Below are positions 50,416-59,002 of a stretch of 64,000 nt of DNA, piece after piece (within the stretch, counting starts at the first letter, position 1; each line of letters starts with the position of its first letter). Below the pieces are notes generated by a model. It did no database searches. It saw only the letters and a program-made list of their open reading frames with translations, and was not told where the DNA came from. The position numbers were made by a program, and so were the translations under genes. The stretch covers positions 310,001 to 374,000 of the forward strand of contig NZ_BAAADV010000001.1 of NCBI RefSeq assembly GCF_039522665.1, given 5' to 3'. The DNA comes from Natronoarchaeum mannanilyticum. Lineage in GTDB: Archaea; Halobacteriota; Halobacteria; Halobacteriales; Natronoarchaeaceae.

Positions 50416-50916
50416 CTACTCCCCCCGTCTCTCTTCGTGCAGCTTGCCCAGGTAGGCTCCGACGGCGGCCGACAGCAGAACCGGGATGCCGGCCGTGAAC
50501 ACCAGACTGTAGAATCCGATGAACAGCGAGACGAACGCCCAGCCGACCGCGTCGCCGACCGTCGGAATCCCGTCGGCCAGTGCCCCGTCGTCTCTCAGTG
50601 CGGACACCGCACCGAGGAGCAGACCGAGTGTGAGATGCGAAACGAGTCCGATCACCGCCCCGACGGCGCCGAGGCGTCGCTGGCTGATCGAGGGGGCGTC
50701 GCTCACCGCGAGCGACCAAACGACGTACGTGACGAGGTACGCGTTGACGACTATGATCGCGTTCAGTACGACCGCGGAGCGTACCGGCGGGTCGGGCTTC
50801 CCGATCGTGAACCGAAGCAGGTACAGCGACGTGAACGCGAACGCGACGGCGGCGACGATGCCGGCGGCGATCGACGGTTCCCGAACCCGAGTCGAAACTC
50901 GCCGGCGGACGCTCAT
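50416..50916 (-). CDS. four-helix membrane protein, unknown function
   Basis: A 166-residue protein with four membrane segments (IAAGIVAAVAFAFTSLYLL, VVLNAIIVVNAYLVTYVVW, LGAVGAVIGLVSHLTLGLLL, AVGWAFVSLFIGFYSLVF) and short basic ends. No conserved polar motif is visible. A clear TATA (TTTATATTATT) 19-30 bases upstream of ATG 50914-50916 supports the start. It is convergent with the operon at 49.1-50.4 kb. Confidence 0.75.
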   Translation of the reverse strand: MSVRRRVSTRVREPSIAAGIVAAVAFAFTSLYLLRFTIGKPDPPVRSAVVLNAIIVVNAYLVTYVVWSLAVSDAPSISQRRLGAVGAVIGLVSHLTLGLLLGAVSALRDDGALADGIPTVGDAVGWAFVSLFIGFYSLVFTAGIPVLLSAAVGAYLGKLHEERRGE

Positions 50917-50934
50917 TTTATCAAATCTTCCCGC

Positions 50935-50946
50935 AATAATATAAAT
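50935..50946 (-). promoter_or_regulatory. TATA box of the four-helix membrane protein
   Basis: Plus-strand AATAATATAAAT, read ATTTATATTATT on the minus strand, 19-30 bases before the ATG. Confidence 0.6.
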
Positions 50947-51038
50947 ACCTTCCGTCGAATACCGGGCGTCGCCGAGCAGCGCCGGGAACGCCGCCCGATC
51001 GTGGCCCGCCGGGGACGCCGTCCGGGCGTCGAGTCACC

Positions 51039-52007
51039 CTACACCGCCGCCAGCGAGTCCAGCAGCGCGCACTTCCGGCACTTGTCGCGGGTCGTCGTCG
51101 CGCCGCACTCCTCGCATTCACCGAGGTCGGCTTCCTGGTCCGTGCCCTCGTACTCGTCTGCGACGATGCCGGCCAGCTCCTCGTAGCCCGCCATGATCGA
51201 GTGGCGAGTCCCGGGATGGTTCTCCTCGAGTTTCAACAGTAGCTCCTGAATCTCGCCGCGGTAGGCCTCGCTGGAATGGGGACACTCCGTGATGTGGGCC
51301 GGTAGGTCGGCGAGGTGGGCGTACAGCGCGACCTCCTTCTCGGGGACGTCCCGCAGGGGTTTGGCGCGGGGGACGAACTCCTCGGTTTCGGATCGCTCGT
51401 CGAAGCTACCGAGCGACGCGTCGAAGTGTTTCGCGATCTGGGAGACGTCACCCTCCAGAAAGTTCATCAGCGCGGTCTGGGCCTCGTCGTCCAGGTTGTG
51501 GCCCGTCAGCAGCTTGTCGGCGCCCAGCTCCTCGGCGTACTTCGAGAGCAGATCCCGGCGGAACACGCCGCAGTACGCGCAGGCGGCCATGTTCTCGGGG
51601 TCGTCCTCGACGACGTCGTCCATCCGGACGCCGAACTCCTCCTCGTAGCTGACGAGTTCGTGTTGCATCTCCAGGTCCGCCGCGAGCTCCTCGCAGGCCG
51701 ACACGCTCTCGTCGCGGTACCCCTCGATCCCCTCGTGGATCGTCAGCGCGATCATCTCGATCCGGGGGTCCTCGGCGAACGTCTCGTCGAGGATGTGGGT
51801 GAGCACGACGCTGTCCTTGCCGCCCGACAGCCCGATCACCCACGTCTGGGGGTCTTCGGGCGTCGCCGACCGCGGGACGAGATCGTCCTCGCGGACCCGC
51901 CGGCGGACGCGGCGCTCGACCGACTCGCAAAGGTGGTCCTCGCAGAGGTGCGAGCCGGAGTAGGCCGCGTGCATCACCGCCTCGCGGCCGCACTTGGTAC
52001 ACTCCAT
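51039..52007 (-). CDS. ncsA: NcsA/CTU1-like tRNA 2-thiolation enzyme
   Basis: A 322-residue PP-loop ATPase. Residues 61-66 are SGGKDS. An N-terminal Cys pair (C3, C6) and a C-terminal zinc ribbon (GECEECGATTTRDKCRKC) frame it, and CAYCGVFRR near residue 143 supplies the central Cys pair. These features belong to the CTU1/NcsA branch that thiolates the wobble uridine of tRNA-Lys, -Glu and -Gln. In haloarchaea the sulfur comes from SAMP2. ATG 52005-52007 is the start. Confidence 0.92.
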   Translation of the reverse strand: MECTKCGREAVMHAAYSGSHLCEDHLCESVERRVRRRVREDDLVPRSATPEDPQTWVIGLSGGKDSVVLTHILDETFAEDPRIEMIALTIHEGIEGYRDESVSACEELAADLEMQHELVSYEEEFGVRMDDVVEDDPENMAACAYCGVFRRDLLSKYAEELGADKLLTGHNLDDEAQTALMNFLEGDVSQIAKHFDASLGSFDERSETEEFVPRAKPLRDVPEKEVALYAHLADLPAHITECPHSSEAYRGEIQELLLKLEENHPGTRHSIMAGYEELAGIVADEYEGTDQEADLGECEECGATTTRDKCRKCALLDSLAAV

Positions 52008-52170
52008 CGCCGGGACGTAGCCGCGGGACGTCCATCACGGTTTCGTCTCGGGCGCGAGCGAGCTGTCGGACGGCGCGGGATCGGGGGAGCCGCGGCGGCA
52101 GCGGCGTGCGGATGCCACAGCAGCCCAGGCGTCGGCGTCCCGGCGCCGTTGCGGAGTCGGCGCCGAGCCC

Positions 52171-52875
52171 TTAGTCGAGTCCCGCAGGCCCCTCCCGCAC
52201 CGCGGCGAGCACGTCGTCGATCCGCTCGGCGCGCGACGACGAGGAGAACAGCTCGTGGCCGCCGTCGTACAGCCGGACGCGCTCCGCGGGCATTCGCTCG
52301 CCGATCGCGCGCGTGCCGACAACGCGATCCCGCAGCGAGCAGAACACGACCGCCTCGTCGTCGATCGCCGGAAGCTGTTCGTGCGCGCGGCGCGTCTCCC
52401 GGAGGAACGTCGGCGCGGCGTCGGGCGAGTCCGCGAGCTGTCGGTCGGTCGTCAGATCGCCCAGCAGCGCCGGGTCGTCGAGACCGGCCGGCAGGATCGG
52501 CCGACTGATCGGCAGCCGCGTCAGGACGTCCAGCAGTAGCCCGTCCCGCCCCGGCGGTTCGCCCCACCACGGGCTGAGGAACGTGTGCGTGATCGGATCC
52601 GCGGTCGACGTTGCGGCGGCGACGTACGGGCCGATCAAGCCGCCGGTGCTGTGACCGAGCAGGCGCCACTCGCCGAGGTCGGCGACGTAGCGTTCGACCG
52701 GTCGGACGTACTCGCGCTCGAAGTCGGTGATCGCGTCGGGGATCCGGAACGCGTGGACTCGGTACGTCTCGGCGAGCCGGTCGAGCAGCCAGCGGACGTT
52801 CTCGTGGTCTAAGCGATTCCCCCAGCCGAGCACGACGACCAGATCGTCGCCGCTCCCGAACGTCTCGCGGTGCAT
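52171..52875 (-). CDS. alpha/beta hydrolase
   Basis: A 234-residue single-domain hydrolase. Nucleophile elbow LLGHSTGGLIG near residue 80; Asp candidate SLRDRVVG near 188; His in YDGGHELFSS near 212. The lid is short. Substrate unknown; the fold covers many esterases and thioesterases. ATG 52873-52875 is preferred over a longer N-terminus. Confidence 0.85.
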   Translation of the reverse strand: MHRETFGSGDDLVVVLGWGNRLDHENVRWLLDRLAETYRVHAFRIPDAITDFEREYVRPVERYVADLGEWRLLGHSTGGLIGPYVAAATSTADPITHTFLSPWWGEPPGRDGLLLDVLTRLPISRPILPAGLDDPALLGDLTTDRQLADSPDAAPTFLRETRRAHEQLPAIDDEAVVFCSLRDRVVGTRAIGERMPAERVRLYDGGHELFSSSSRAERIDDVLAAVREGPAGLD

Positions 52876-52974
52876 GGCGCCGGATTCGGAGGCGAGAGAC
52901 AAAAAAGTGAGAGGACGGTCGACGGGGAGCGGAGAGCGTCGGTGACGACGGAGAAGACGATCGAAGACGACGGG

Positions 52975-53634
52975 TCAGTCGCCGCCGTCGTGCTCGATCG
53001 ACCGCATCAGCTCGTAGGCGTTCGCGCGCTCCTGGGCGAGCGCGGCCGGGTGGGCGCCGACGGCGACGATCAGGTCGCCCTCGTGGGTGAGCGTCGTGAC
53101 GTGAACGTACAGCTCGACGGTCTGGCCCTCCATCGACGCCTCCGTTTGGAACGTCGACACTTCGACTTCGTTGCCGAGGATCACTTCGTCGCGGCTCTCG
53201 ACGTACTCCAGTTGGTCGAGCCCCTCGTACTGGCCGCTGAGTTGGCTCCGGAACCGATCGAGCAGCTCCTCGTGGGACATCTCGTTCACGGGGTTGAACG
53301 TCCGCCCGAGAATCTTGATCGCGGGCGTCGAGACGACCGCGAAGCGGGCGGCTTCCTGCTGTTGGCCTTGAACCTGCAGGTCCTTCTTGTACGTCGAGAT
53401 CCAGTTCGAGGCGACGACCGTCCGGCTGACGCCGCCGACCTCGAACGACTCCTCGATCGTCTGCTCCTGGGTATCGGAGTGCTGGTACTCGGTCTCCTCG
53501 AGGCCGGCGTCGCTCACGCTGGCCTCCGAGGCGTTGTACTCCGCGCGGTCGTTGGTGACCAGTTTCAGACAGCCGGCCGAAGCGGCCAGCAGGCCGACCG
53601 GGACCGCGGCCAGGAACTCGCGTCTGCGTTGCAT
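52975..53634 (-). CDS. Tat-exported lipoprotein, unknown function
   Basis: A 219-residue protein with a Tat-type signal (MQRRREFLAAVPVGLLAASA) ending in the lipobox ASAGC. The mature part is acidic, beta-rich, with VSRTVVASNWISTYKKDLQV and an HVTTLTHEGDLIVAVGAHP end. I recall similar haloarchaeal lipoproteins as DUF6517. It is likely anchored on the outer face of the membrane. ATG 53632-53634 fits the signal. Confidence 0.8.
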   Translation of the reverse strand: MQRRREFLAAVPVGLLAASAGCLKLVTNDRAEYNASEASVSDAGLEETEYQHSDTQEQTIEESFEVGGVSRTVVASNWISTYKKDLQVQGQQQEAARFAVVSTPAIKILGRTFNPVNEMSHEELLDRFRSQLSGQYEGLDQLEYVESRDEVILGNEVEVSTFQTEASMEGQTVELYVHVTTLTHEGDLIVAVGAHPAALAQERANAYELMRSIEHDGGD

Positions 53635-53774
53635 GTCCGTAGCAAGCCGGTCAGCAACTAAAGACCTTCTGGCACGCAAACGTCGCTATCCGGTATGCGA
53701 CGGGGAGACGCCCGCGCTCGGGAGCGAGCGGTCGATTCGACCGCGTCGCCACCCGTTTCGATGCGTTTGCGCCT

Positions 53775-53783
53775 GTTTTTTAT
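53775..53783 (+). promoter_or_regulatory. TATA box of the geranylgeranyl reductase gene
   Basis: TTTTTTATG lies 27-35 bases before ATG 53810, a leaderless layout. Confidence 0.55.
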
Positions 53784-53809
53784 GAGATGCCCGTCAAGGG
53801 AGCACAACA

Positions 53810-55186
53810 ATGACGCGAGCATCCTACGACATCGTCGTCGTGGGCGGCGGCACGGCGGGCGCGTTCGCGGCGGCCACGGCGGCCCAGGAAGGGGTCGACG
53901 TCGTCCTCGTCGAACGCAAGTCCGAGGAGGAGGCCGGCCACATCGCCTGCGGCGACGCGATCAAGGGCAAGAGCACGTTCCCGGACGTGATCGACCGGGA
54001 GTACCTCAAAGAGGAGTCGTTCAGCAACCGGAACATCCGGAAGGCGCGCTTCGAGAACCCCCGGAGCGGCGAAGTGCTCGACATTCCGTTCGGCGAGAAG
54101 GGCGCCGTCCTCGACCGCAAACGCTACGGCGAGGTGCTCCTGGAGGAGACCGACCGCGTGGGCGCCGACATCCACTACGACACCGTCGTCAAGGACGTCA
54201 TCCAGGACGACGATGACGGACGGGTCACCGGCGTCGAGGCGATCCGCAAGGGCGACCCCCTGACCTACGAGGCCGACGTCGTGATCGACGCGGCGGGCGC
54301 GCTCTCGCTCCTGCAGGACAAGACCGACCTCGCGGACGCCACGTTCGACGAGAACGTCGACTACTCGCAGTTCTGCTCGGCGTACCGCGAGGTCGTCGAC
54401 GTGCAGGAGCCCGTCGAGTGGGACGACTCCATCGTGTTCAAGCCGACCGAGGAGCTGGGCTACCTCTGGTACTTCCCGCGAACGGACACCGAGATCAACG
54501 CCGGGCTGGGCTTCCAGATGAACAAGGAGCCGATGGAACTGGTCGACGTCCTCAAAGACGATCTGGAAAGTCGCGCGGAGTTCCAGGGCGCCGAGGTCAA
54601 GGACAAGCTCGGCGCCGCGTTACCGACCCGGCGCCCCTACGACTCGGCGACGGCGCCCGGCTTCGTCGCCGTCGGGGACGCCGCCGCGCACGTCAACCCC
54701 ACGACCGGCGGCGGCATCCCCGGCGCCGCGAAAGCGGGCCACTGGGCCGCCCTCGAAGCGGTCGACGCCGTCGGCGACGGCGACGTCGGCGAGGACGCGC
54801 TGTGGGAGTACAACCACAAGGTGATGACCGACTTCGGCAAGCGCTTCGCCGCGATGGACCTGTACAACATCTTCGGCGGCGCCCACGACGTCGACGAGCT
54901 CGTCGACGTCATCTCCGCGCTGCCGGGCCAGCAGCTCGTCGACGCGCTGGGCAAGGAAGGCACGGCCTCGATGGGGCTCGGGCTCAAAGCCAAGACGATC
55001 GTCAAGACCTACGGCCACTGGGACGTGCTCTACGAGCTCTACAAGGTCAGCAAGAAGGCCACGGAGCTCAAGGAAGTGTACGACGACTACCCGACCTCGC
55101 CCGACGGGTTCGACGCCTGGCGGTCGCGTCGGGACTCGATCATGGACGACGTCTACGAGATCACCGGCGCCGAGCCGAAGTACTGA
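53810..55186 (+). CDS. geranylgeranyl reductase family flavoprotein
   Basis: A 458-residue FAD protein. FAD loop VVVGGGTAGAFAA near residue 9 and the distal motif GFVAVGDAAAHVNPTTGGGI near 285-304 mark the geranylgeranyl-reductase/p-hydroxybenzoate hydroxylase fold. The HIACGDAIKG loop after the first helix (Cys near 47) is typical of archaeal enzymes that saturate the geranylgeranyl chains of membrane lipids or quinones. It would act on digeranylgeranylglycerophospholipids at the membrane. It pairs functionally with UbiA enzymes in the window. Confidence 0.88.
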   Translation: MTRASYDIVVVGGGTAGAFAAATAAQEGVDVVLVERKSEEEAGHIACGDAIKGKSTFPDVIDREYLKEESFSNRNIRKARFENPRSGEVLDIPFGEKGAVLDRKRYGEVLLEETDRVGADIHYDTVVKDVIQDDDDGRVTGVEAIRKGDPLTYEADVVIDAAGALSLLQDKTDLADATFDENVDYSQFCSAYREVVDVQEPVEWDDSIVFKPTEELGYLWYFPRTDTEINAGLGFQMNKEPMELVDVLKDDLESRAEFQGAEVKDKLGAALPTRRPYDSATAPGFVAVGDAAAHVNPTTGGGIPGAAKAGHWAALEAVDAVGDGDVGEDALWEYNHKVMTDFGKRFAAMDLYNIFGGAHDVDELVDVISALPGQQLVDALGKEGTASMGLGLKAKTIVKTYGHWDVLYELYKVSKKATELKEVYDDYPTSPDGFDAWRSRRDSIMDDVYEITGAEPKY

Positions 55187-55288
55187 GCGGCCGCCGGTCG
55201 GCGTTTCGGAGCGTGTGAGTTCTTCTGACGCCGCGAACGGATGGCGGGTTCCCAAACGCCTATCAGCGTCTGAACCCCATCTTTTGGT

Positions 55289-56122
55289 ATGTCACAGCAA
55301 CTGCCCGGCAGCGACGAGTGTCCGCGCGCCAACGGGATGCCGATGCTCGGTCTCGGGACGTGGGAGAACACCGACCCCGACGAGTGCATCGAGAGCGTGC
55401 AGGACGCCCTGGAGGCGGGCTATCGGCACGTCGACACCGCGCAGGCGTACGGCAACGAAACGGAGGTCGGCGAGGGGATCGCCCGGTCGGACGTCGATCG
55501 TGACGACGTCTTTCTCGCGACGAAGGTCTGGCTCGACAACCTCGCGTACGACGACGTGATCGACACGACGTCGGCGAGCCTCGATCGGCTCGGCACCGAC
55601 TACGTGGACCTGCTGTACGTCCACTGGCCGTCCCGGACGTACGACGCCGAGGAGACGCTGGAGGCGTTCGACGAACTCGAGGAGCGGGGCTGGATCGAGC
55701 GGGTCGGCGTCAGCAACTTCGAGCCTGAACACATGGAGGAGGCCGTCGACATTCTGGACGCGCCGCTGTTTGCCAACCAGATCGAGTGCCACCCGCTGCT
55801 CCCCCAAGAGGAGGTCCGCGCGAAGGCCCAGGAGCTCGACGTCGAGGTCGTCGGCTACTCGCCGCTGGCCCGCGGCGACGTGTTCGACAACGACACGCTC
55901 ACCGACATCGCCGAGGACAACGGCGTCAGCGCCGCACAGGTCAGCCTGGCGTGGCTGCGCGACAAGGGCGTCACCGCGATCCCGAAGGCGACCGGTCGCG
56001 ACCACATCGAGGACAACTGGCGGTCGCTCGATCTGACCCTCGACGACGAGGAGATCGAGCGCATCGACGCCATCGACGAGCGCGGGCGGCGCGTCGATCC
56101 CGGCTTCGGCCCGTGGAACTGA
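55289..56122 (+). CDS. aldo/keto reductase
   Basis: A 277-residue TIM-barrel reductase. Catalytic tetrad: D and Y in HVDTAQAYGNE near residue 50, K in LATKVW near 78, H in YVHWPS near 112. The NADPH site is in the C-terminal TAIPKATGRDHIEDN. Physiological substrate unknown (aldehydes or sugars). The start at 55289 has no strong SD. Confidence 0.9.
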   Translation: MSQQLPGSDECPRANGMPMLGLGTWENTDPDECIESVQDALEAGYRHVDTAQAYGNETEVGEGIARSDVDRDDVFLATKVWLDNLAYDDVIDTTSASLDRLGTDYVDLLYVHWPSRTYDAEETLEAFDELEERGWIERVGVSNFEPEHMEEAVDILDAPLFANQIECHPLLPQEEVRAKAQELDVEVVGYSPLARGDVFDNDTLTDIAEDNGVSAAQVSLAWLRDKGVTAIPKATGRDHIEDNWRSLDLTLDDEEIERIDAIDERGRRVDPGFGPWN

Positions 56123-56206
56123 GCGACTGAGCCGTCGTTCCCGGTAGATTTCTCTCGGATACTATCGGTAGAAAGTCACTTATCGCCGACTCCCTAACGG
56201 GCTGAC

Positions 56207-56434
56207 ATGCTCGACGCCGCGCCCGCACTGGCCGTCCCTGGTGGTCCCGAGTTCACCGTCCTGCTGTTCGTGTTCGCCGTCCCGCTCGGACTGGCCTGCT
56301 GGGTGTACGCGGACGCGAAGAGTCGGGACAACGAGTACGCCGCCAACTGGGGGATCACCGTCTTCCTGACCTCGCTGTTCTACCTGTTTCCAGGCATCAT
56401 TGTAATCGGCCTGTACCGCGAAGTCCGGGAGTAG
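56207..56434 (+). CDS. small two-helix membrane protein (PLDc_N-like)
   Basis: A 75-residue protein with two helices, FTVLLFVFAVPLGLACWVYA and NWGITVFLTSLFYLFPGIIV, joined by a charged loop DAKSRDNEYA. The layout resembles the short phospholipase D-nuclease N-terminal-like module found alone in many archaea. It ends REVRE. No function known. Confidence 0.7.
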   Translation: MLDAAPALAVPGGPEFTVLLFVFAVPLGLACWVYADAKSRDNEYAANWGITVFLTSLFYLFPGIIVIGLYREVRE

Positions 56435-56515
56435 CGGAGGGTGCGAGGTCGTTCCCGGATGCTATCAGATCGGTAGCCGGAAGCTTGAAAATGGATCACC
56501 GACTCTACTTGCAGT

Positions 56516-57256
56516 ATGTCCGTCGGGTCGAGCAACCGGAGTGGGGTCACGGGGGCGGTGCGGGTCGACCTGCGGCGCCTCCACGAGAGCTGGATGGAAC
56601 TGCTCTTCCCGCGCCAGCGCGGGACCGGCCACTCGGTGCTCGGCAAGTGGACGCCCAACACCACCAGCGGCTGGATCGCCTACCGGCTCTGGAGCGCGCT
56701 GGGCGTGCCGATCGTCGCCGTCCTCTATCCGCTCGCACTTGTTGGCTTCATGGCCCGCTTCTACTCCCGCCGGGTCGACCGCGTCGCGGCGGGGTTGGGC
56801 GCCGCCGGCGTCGTCGTGATCGCGACGGTCGTCTGGGGCGCGCTCACGGTACTGGCACACCTCAGGTTCACCAGAGCGGGCTTTCTCGCCGTCCTCGCCG
56901 CCGGCGTACTCGCGACGCTGGCGGCGGGCGCCGCGACGGTGTTCTCGCGAGTGGGCGGCCGCGGTACCTCGGTGCTCCTGGCCTACCCCGCCGCGATGAC
57001 GGCGATCTTCCTGCCGCCGGTCGCCGCGGCGCTGTACTCGCCGGCGCTGGGCGACCTGATACTTCCGGGCAGCGAGTCGGTGGCGATCTGGGTGCTCGAC
57101 AACCTGCTGACCGTCGGCGGGCTCGACGAGTATCTCCGCGACCAGTACCAGCTCGCCGGCGCGGCGTACCTGGGGATGTGGTTCGGCATCGCCGTCCCGC
57201 TGGGCTGGCTGGTCGGCGCGCTGGTGACGCTGGCGGATCTCGTTCGACCGTCCTGA
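56516..57256 (+). CDS. six-helix membrane protein, unknown function
   Basis: A 246-residue protein. A basic soluble N-terminus (VDLRRLHESWMELLFPRQ) precedes about six membrane helices (LGVPIVAVLYPLALVGFMAR, GLGAAGVVVIATVVWGAL, AGFLAVLAAGVLATLAAGAA). No recognised family. The ATG at 56516 keeps the polar N-terminus. It runs in the same direction as the small membrane genes on both sides. Confidence 0.72.
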   Translation: MSVGSSNRSGVTGAVRVDLRRLHESWMELLFPRQRGTGHSVLGKWTPNTTSGWIAYRLWSALGVPIVAVLYPLALVGFMARFYSRRVDRVAAGLGAAGVVVIATVVWGALTVLAHLRFTRAGFLAVLAAGVLATLAAGAATVFSRVGGRGTSVLLAYPAAMTAIFLPPVAAALYSPALGDLILPGSESVAIWVLDNLLTVGGLDEYLRDQYQLAGAAYLGMWFGIAVPLGWLVGALVTLADLVRPS

Positions 57257-57319
57257 TCCCGGCAGAACAACCCCCGTTTCACGTACTGTTACTGTCCTCG
57301 GGTCCGTAGTCCGACGCGC

Positions 57320-57514
57320 ATGGAGTTCGACCTGCCAACGACAGCGGCGCTGTTCATCGCACTGATCGCCGTCGGCGTCGGCGGCCTCATCGCCGCGCCG
57401 ATGATGGGGACCGGCACGATCCTCACGATGGTCCTGCCCTCGATGGCGGTGTTCGGGCTGCTGTGCCTGTTCCTCGGGATGAAGTACGGCCAGCACCGGC
57501 GGGCGGGCGTCTGA
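57320..57514 (+). CDS. 64-residue two-helix membrane protein
   Basis: A small protein with two hydrophobic stretches (TTAALFIALIAVGVGGLIAA and GTILTMVLPSMAVFGLLC) and a basic tail (GMKYGQHRRAGV). Haloarchaeal relatives are annotated as a small DUF family (possibly DUF7333). Function unknown; convergent with the Mrp gene. Confidence 0.68.
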   Translation: MEFDLPTTAALFIALIAVGVGGLIAAPMMGTGTILTMVLPSMAVFGLLCLFLGMKYGQHRRAGV

Positions 57515-57566
57515 AAAAGGCTGCCGGCGAATCGGACCCGGCGAACGGTGTCGACGCCGCGACCGA

Positions 57567-58664
57567 TCAGTCGTCGGCGTCGGCTCCCGTCGGAATCGAC
57601 TCGCCCGGCTCGTCCGGGCCGTCCTCGCCGACCCGCTTTCGGTTCACCGCGCCGACGCGGTCGGCGACCGTCTCGCTGAGTTCCTGTAATTCCGATTGTA
57701 CCGCGTTGTCATCGTCCCGCACCGCCGGGCCGTCGATGCGCTCGCTGTCGAAGTCCGGGTGGACCGGCAGCTCGGCCAGGAGCGGGACGTCGAAGTCCTC
57801 GCAGATCTCCTGGGCTCCGTCGCTGCCGAACACGTCGTGGTCGTCGTCGCAGTTCGGGCAGCGATACGTGCTCATGTTCTCGACGACGCCGAGGATCGGC
57901 GTGTCGTGCTCCTCGAACAGCCGGAGCCCCTTCCGGGCGTCGGCGACGGCCATCTCCTGGGGCGTCGTCACGATCACGACGCCCGCGACCGGCAGCGTCT
58001 GGAGCAGGTTGAGCGAGGCGTCGCCGGTGCCCGGCGGCAGGTCGACGATCAGGTAGTCCAGCCGGCCCCACTCGACGCCCTCGATGAACTGCATCATCAC
58101 CTGGTTGACCATCGGCCCGCGCAGGATCGCGGGGTCGTCGGAGTGGTCGGTCAGGTAGTCCATGCTCATGACGCCGACGCCCTCCGAGCGCGGCGGGACG
58201 AGCTCCTCGTCGGGCGTCACGCCCGGTTCGCCCTCGACGGGGAGGATCCGGGGCACGTTCGGCCCGTGGACGTCGGCGTCGAGGATGCCGACGCGGGCGC
58301 CCAGCTCGTTGAGGCCCGCCGCGACGTTGGCCGCCACGGTGGTCTTGCCGACGCCGCCCTTCCCCGAGGCGACGGCGATGACGTTCCGGACCATCGGTAG
58401 CACCTCCTCGTCGAACCCCTGTTCCTCGCCCGCCCGGGCGCGGAGGTCCGGTTCGAGGCCGACCGACTCGACCACGTCGCGGATCTCGTCGCCGATCGCC
58501 ATCTCGGCGGGCGCGTACGGCGCGTTGAACACCAGCGAGATCGTCGCCCGCCCGTCCTCGATGGTGACGTCCTCCACGAGGCCGAGCGAGACGACGTCCT
58601 CGTCGTTCATCGGGTCCTCGACGGTCGCGAGCTCGGATTCGAGTTCGGATTCGGTTACGGTCAT
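57567..58664 (-). CDS. Mrp/NBP35-type P-loop ATPase, Fe-S cluster carrier
   Basis: A 365-residue protein: an N-terminal MIP18/DUF59-like domain (about 10-85, LVEDVTIEDGRATISLVF) and a ParA-like ATPase with VASGKGGVGKTTVAANVAAG near residue 98, DADVHGPNVPR and IVDLPPGTGDAS. The YRCPNC motif (near residue 262) is the CXXC that holds a bridging [4Fe-4S] cluster in Mrp/ApbC proteins. It should deliver iron-sulfur clusters; the next genes encode a four-cluster protein. ATG 58662-58664. Confidence 0.92.
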   Translation of the reverse strand: MTVTESELESELATVEDPMNDEDVVSLGLVEDVTIEDGRATISLVFNAPYAPAEMAIGDEIRDVVESVGLEPDLRARAGEEQGFDEEVLPMVRNVIAVASGKGGVGKTTVAANVAAGLNELGARVGILDADVHGPNVPRILPVEGEPGVTPDEELVPPRSEGVGVMSMDYLTDHSDDPAILRGPMVNQVMMQFIEGVEWGRLDYLIVDLPPGTGDASLNLLQTLPVAGVVIVTTPQEMAVADARKGLRLFEEHDTPILGVVENMSTYRCPNCDDDHDVFGSDGAQEICEDFDVPLLAELPVHPDFDSERIDGPAVRDDDNAVQSELQELSETVADRVGAVNRKRVGEDGPDEPGESIPTGADADD

Positions 58665-58789
58665 AGTAGGCAGTCTCGCGGGCCCGTCCGCGAGCGCCGG
58701 CGGCCGGGCCCGCCTGGGCCGGCGGCGCGTTCCTGGTCACTACGTTGGTCTTCAAACGGTCCGCCGGATGGTCGGCGACGGGGGGCGGC

Positions 58790-59002
58790 CTAGAAGAATA
58801 TCACCCCGATCAACACGGTGAACACGTACATCCCGCCCCACAGCGCCGTGGTGATCCCGACGAGCGCGCCGACGCCGAGGCGCCAGCGCGTCTTGTCGAT
58901 GGGATCCCCGAAGTACCACGCCAGCAGCATCCCGTACACCGGCGCGAGGATGATGCCGAAGATCAGGTACGTCCCCGGACCGAAAAGCGGGATCTGGCTC
59001 AT
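58790..59002 (-). CDS. small membrane subunit of the NrfD module
   Basis: A 70-residue protein with two membrane helices (TYLIFGIILAPVYGMLLAW and LVGITTALWGGMYVFTVLIG) joined by a charged loop (YFGDPIDKTRWR). ATG 59000-59002 overlaps the stop of the NrfD gene (ATGA). It is the last gene of the three-gene operon and probably a structural subunit of the membrane complex. Confidence 0.75.
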   Translation of the reverse strand: MSQIPLFGPGTYLIFGIILAPVYGMLLAWYFGDPIDKTRWRLGVGALVGITTALWGGMYVFTVLIGVIFF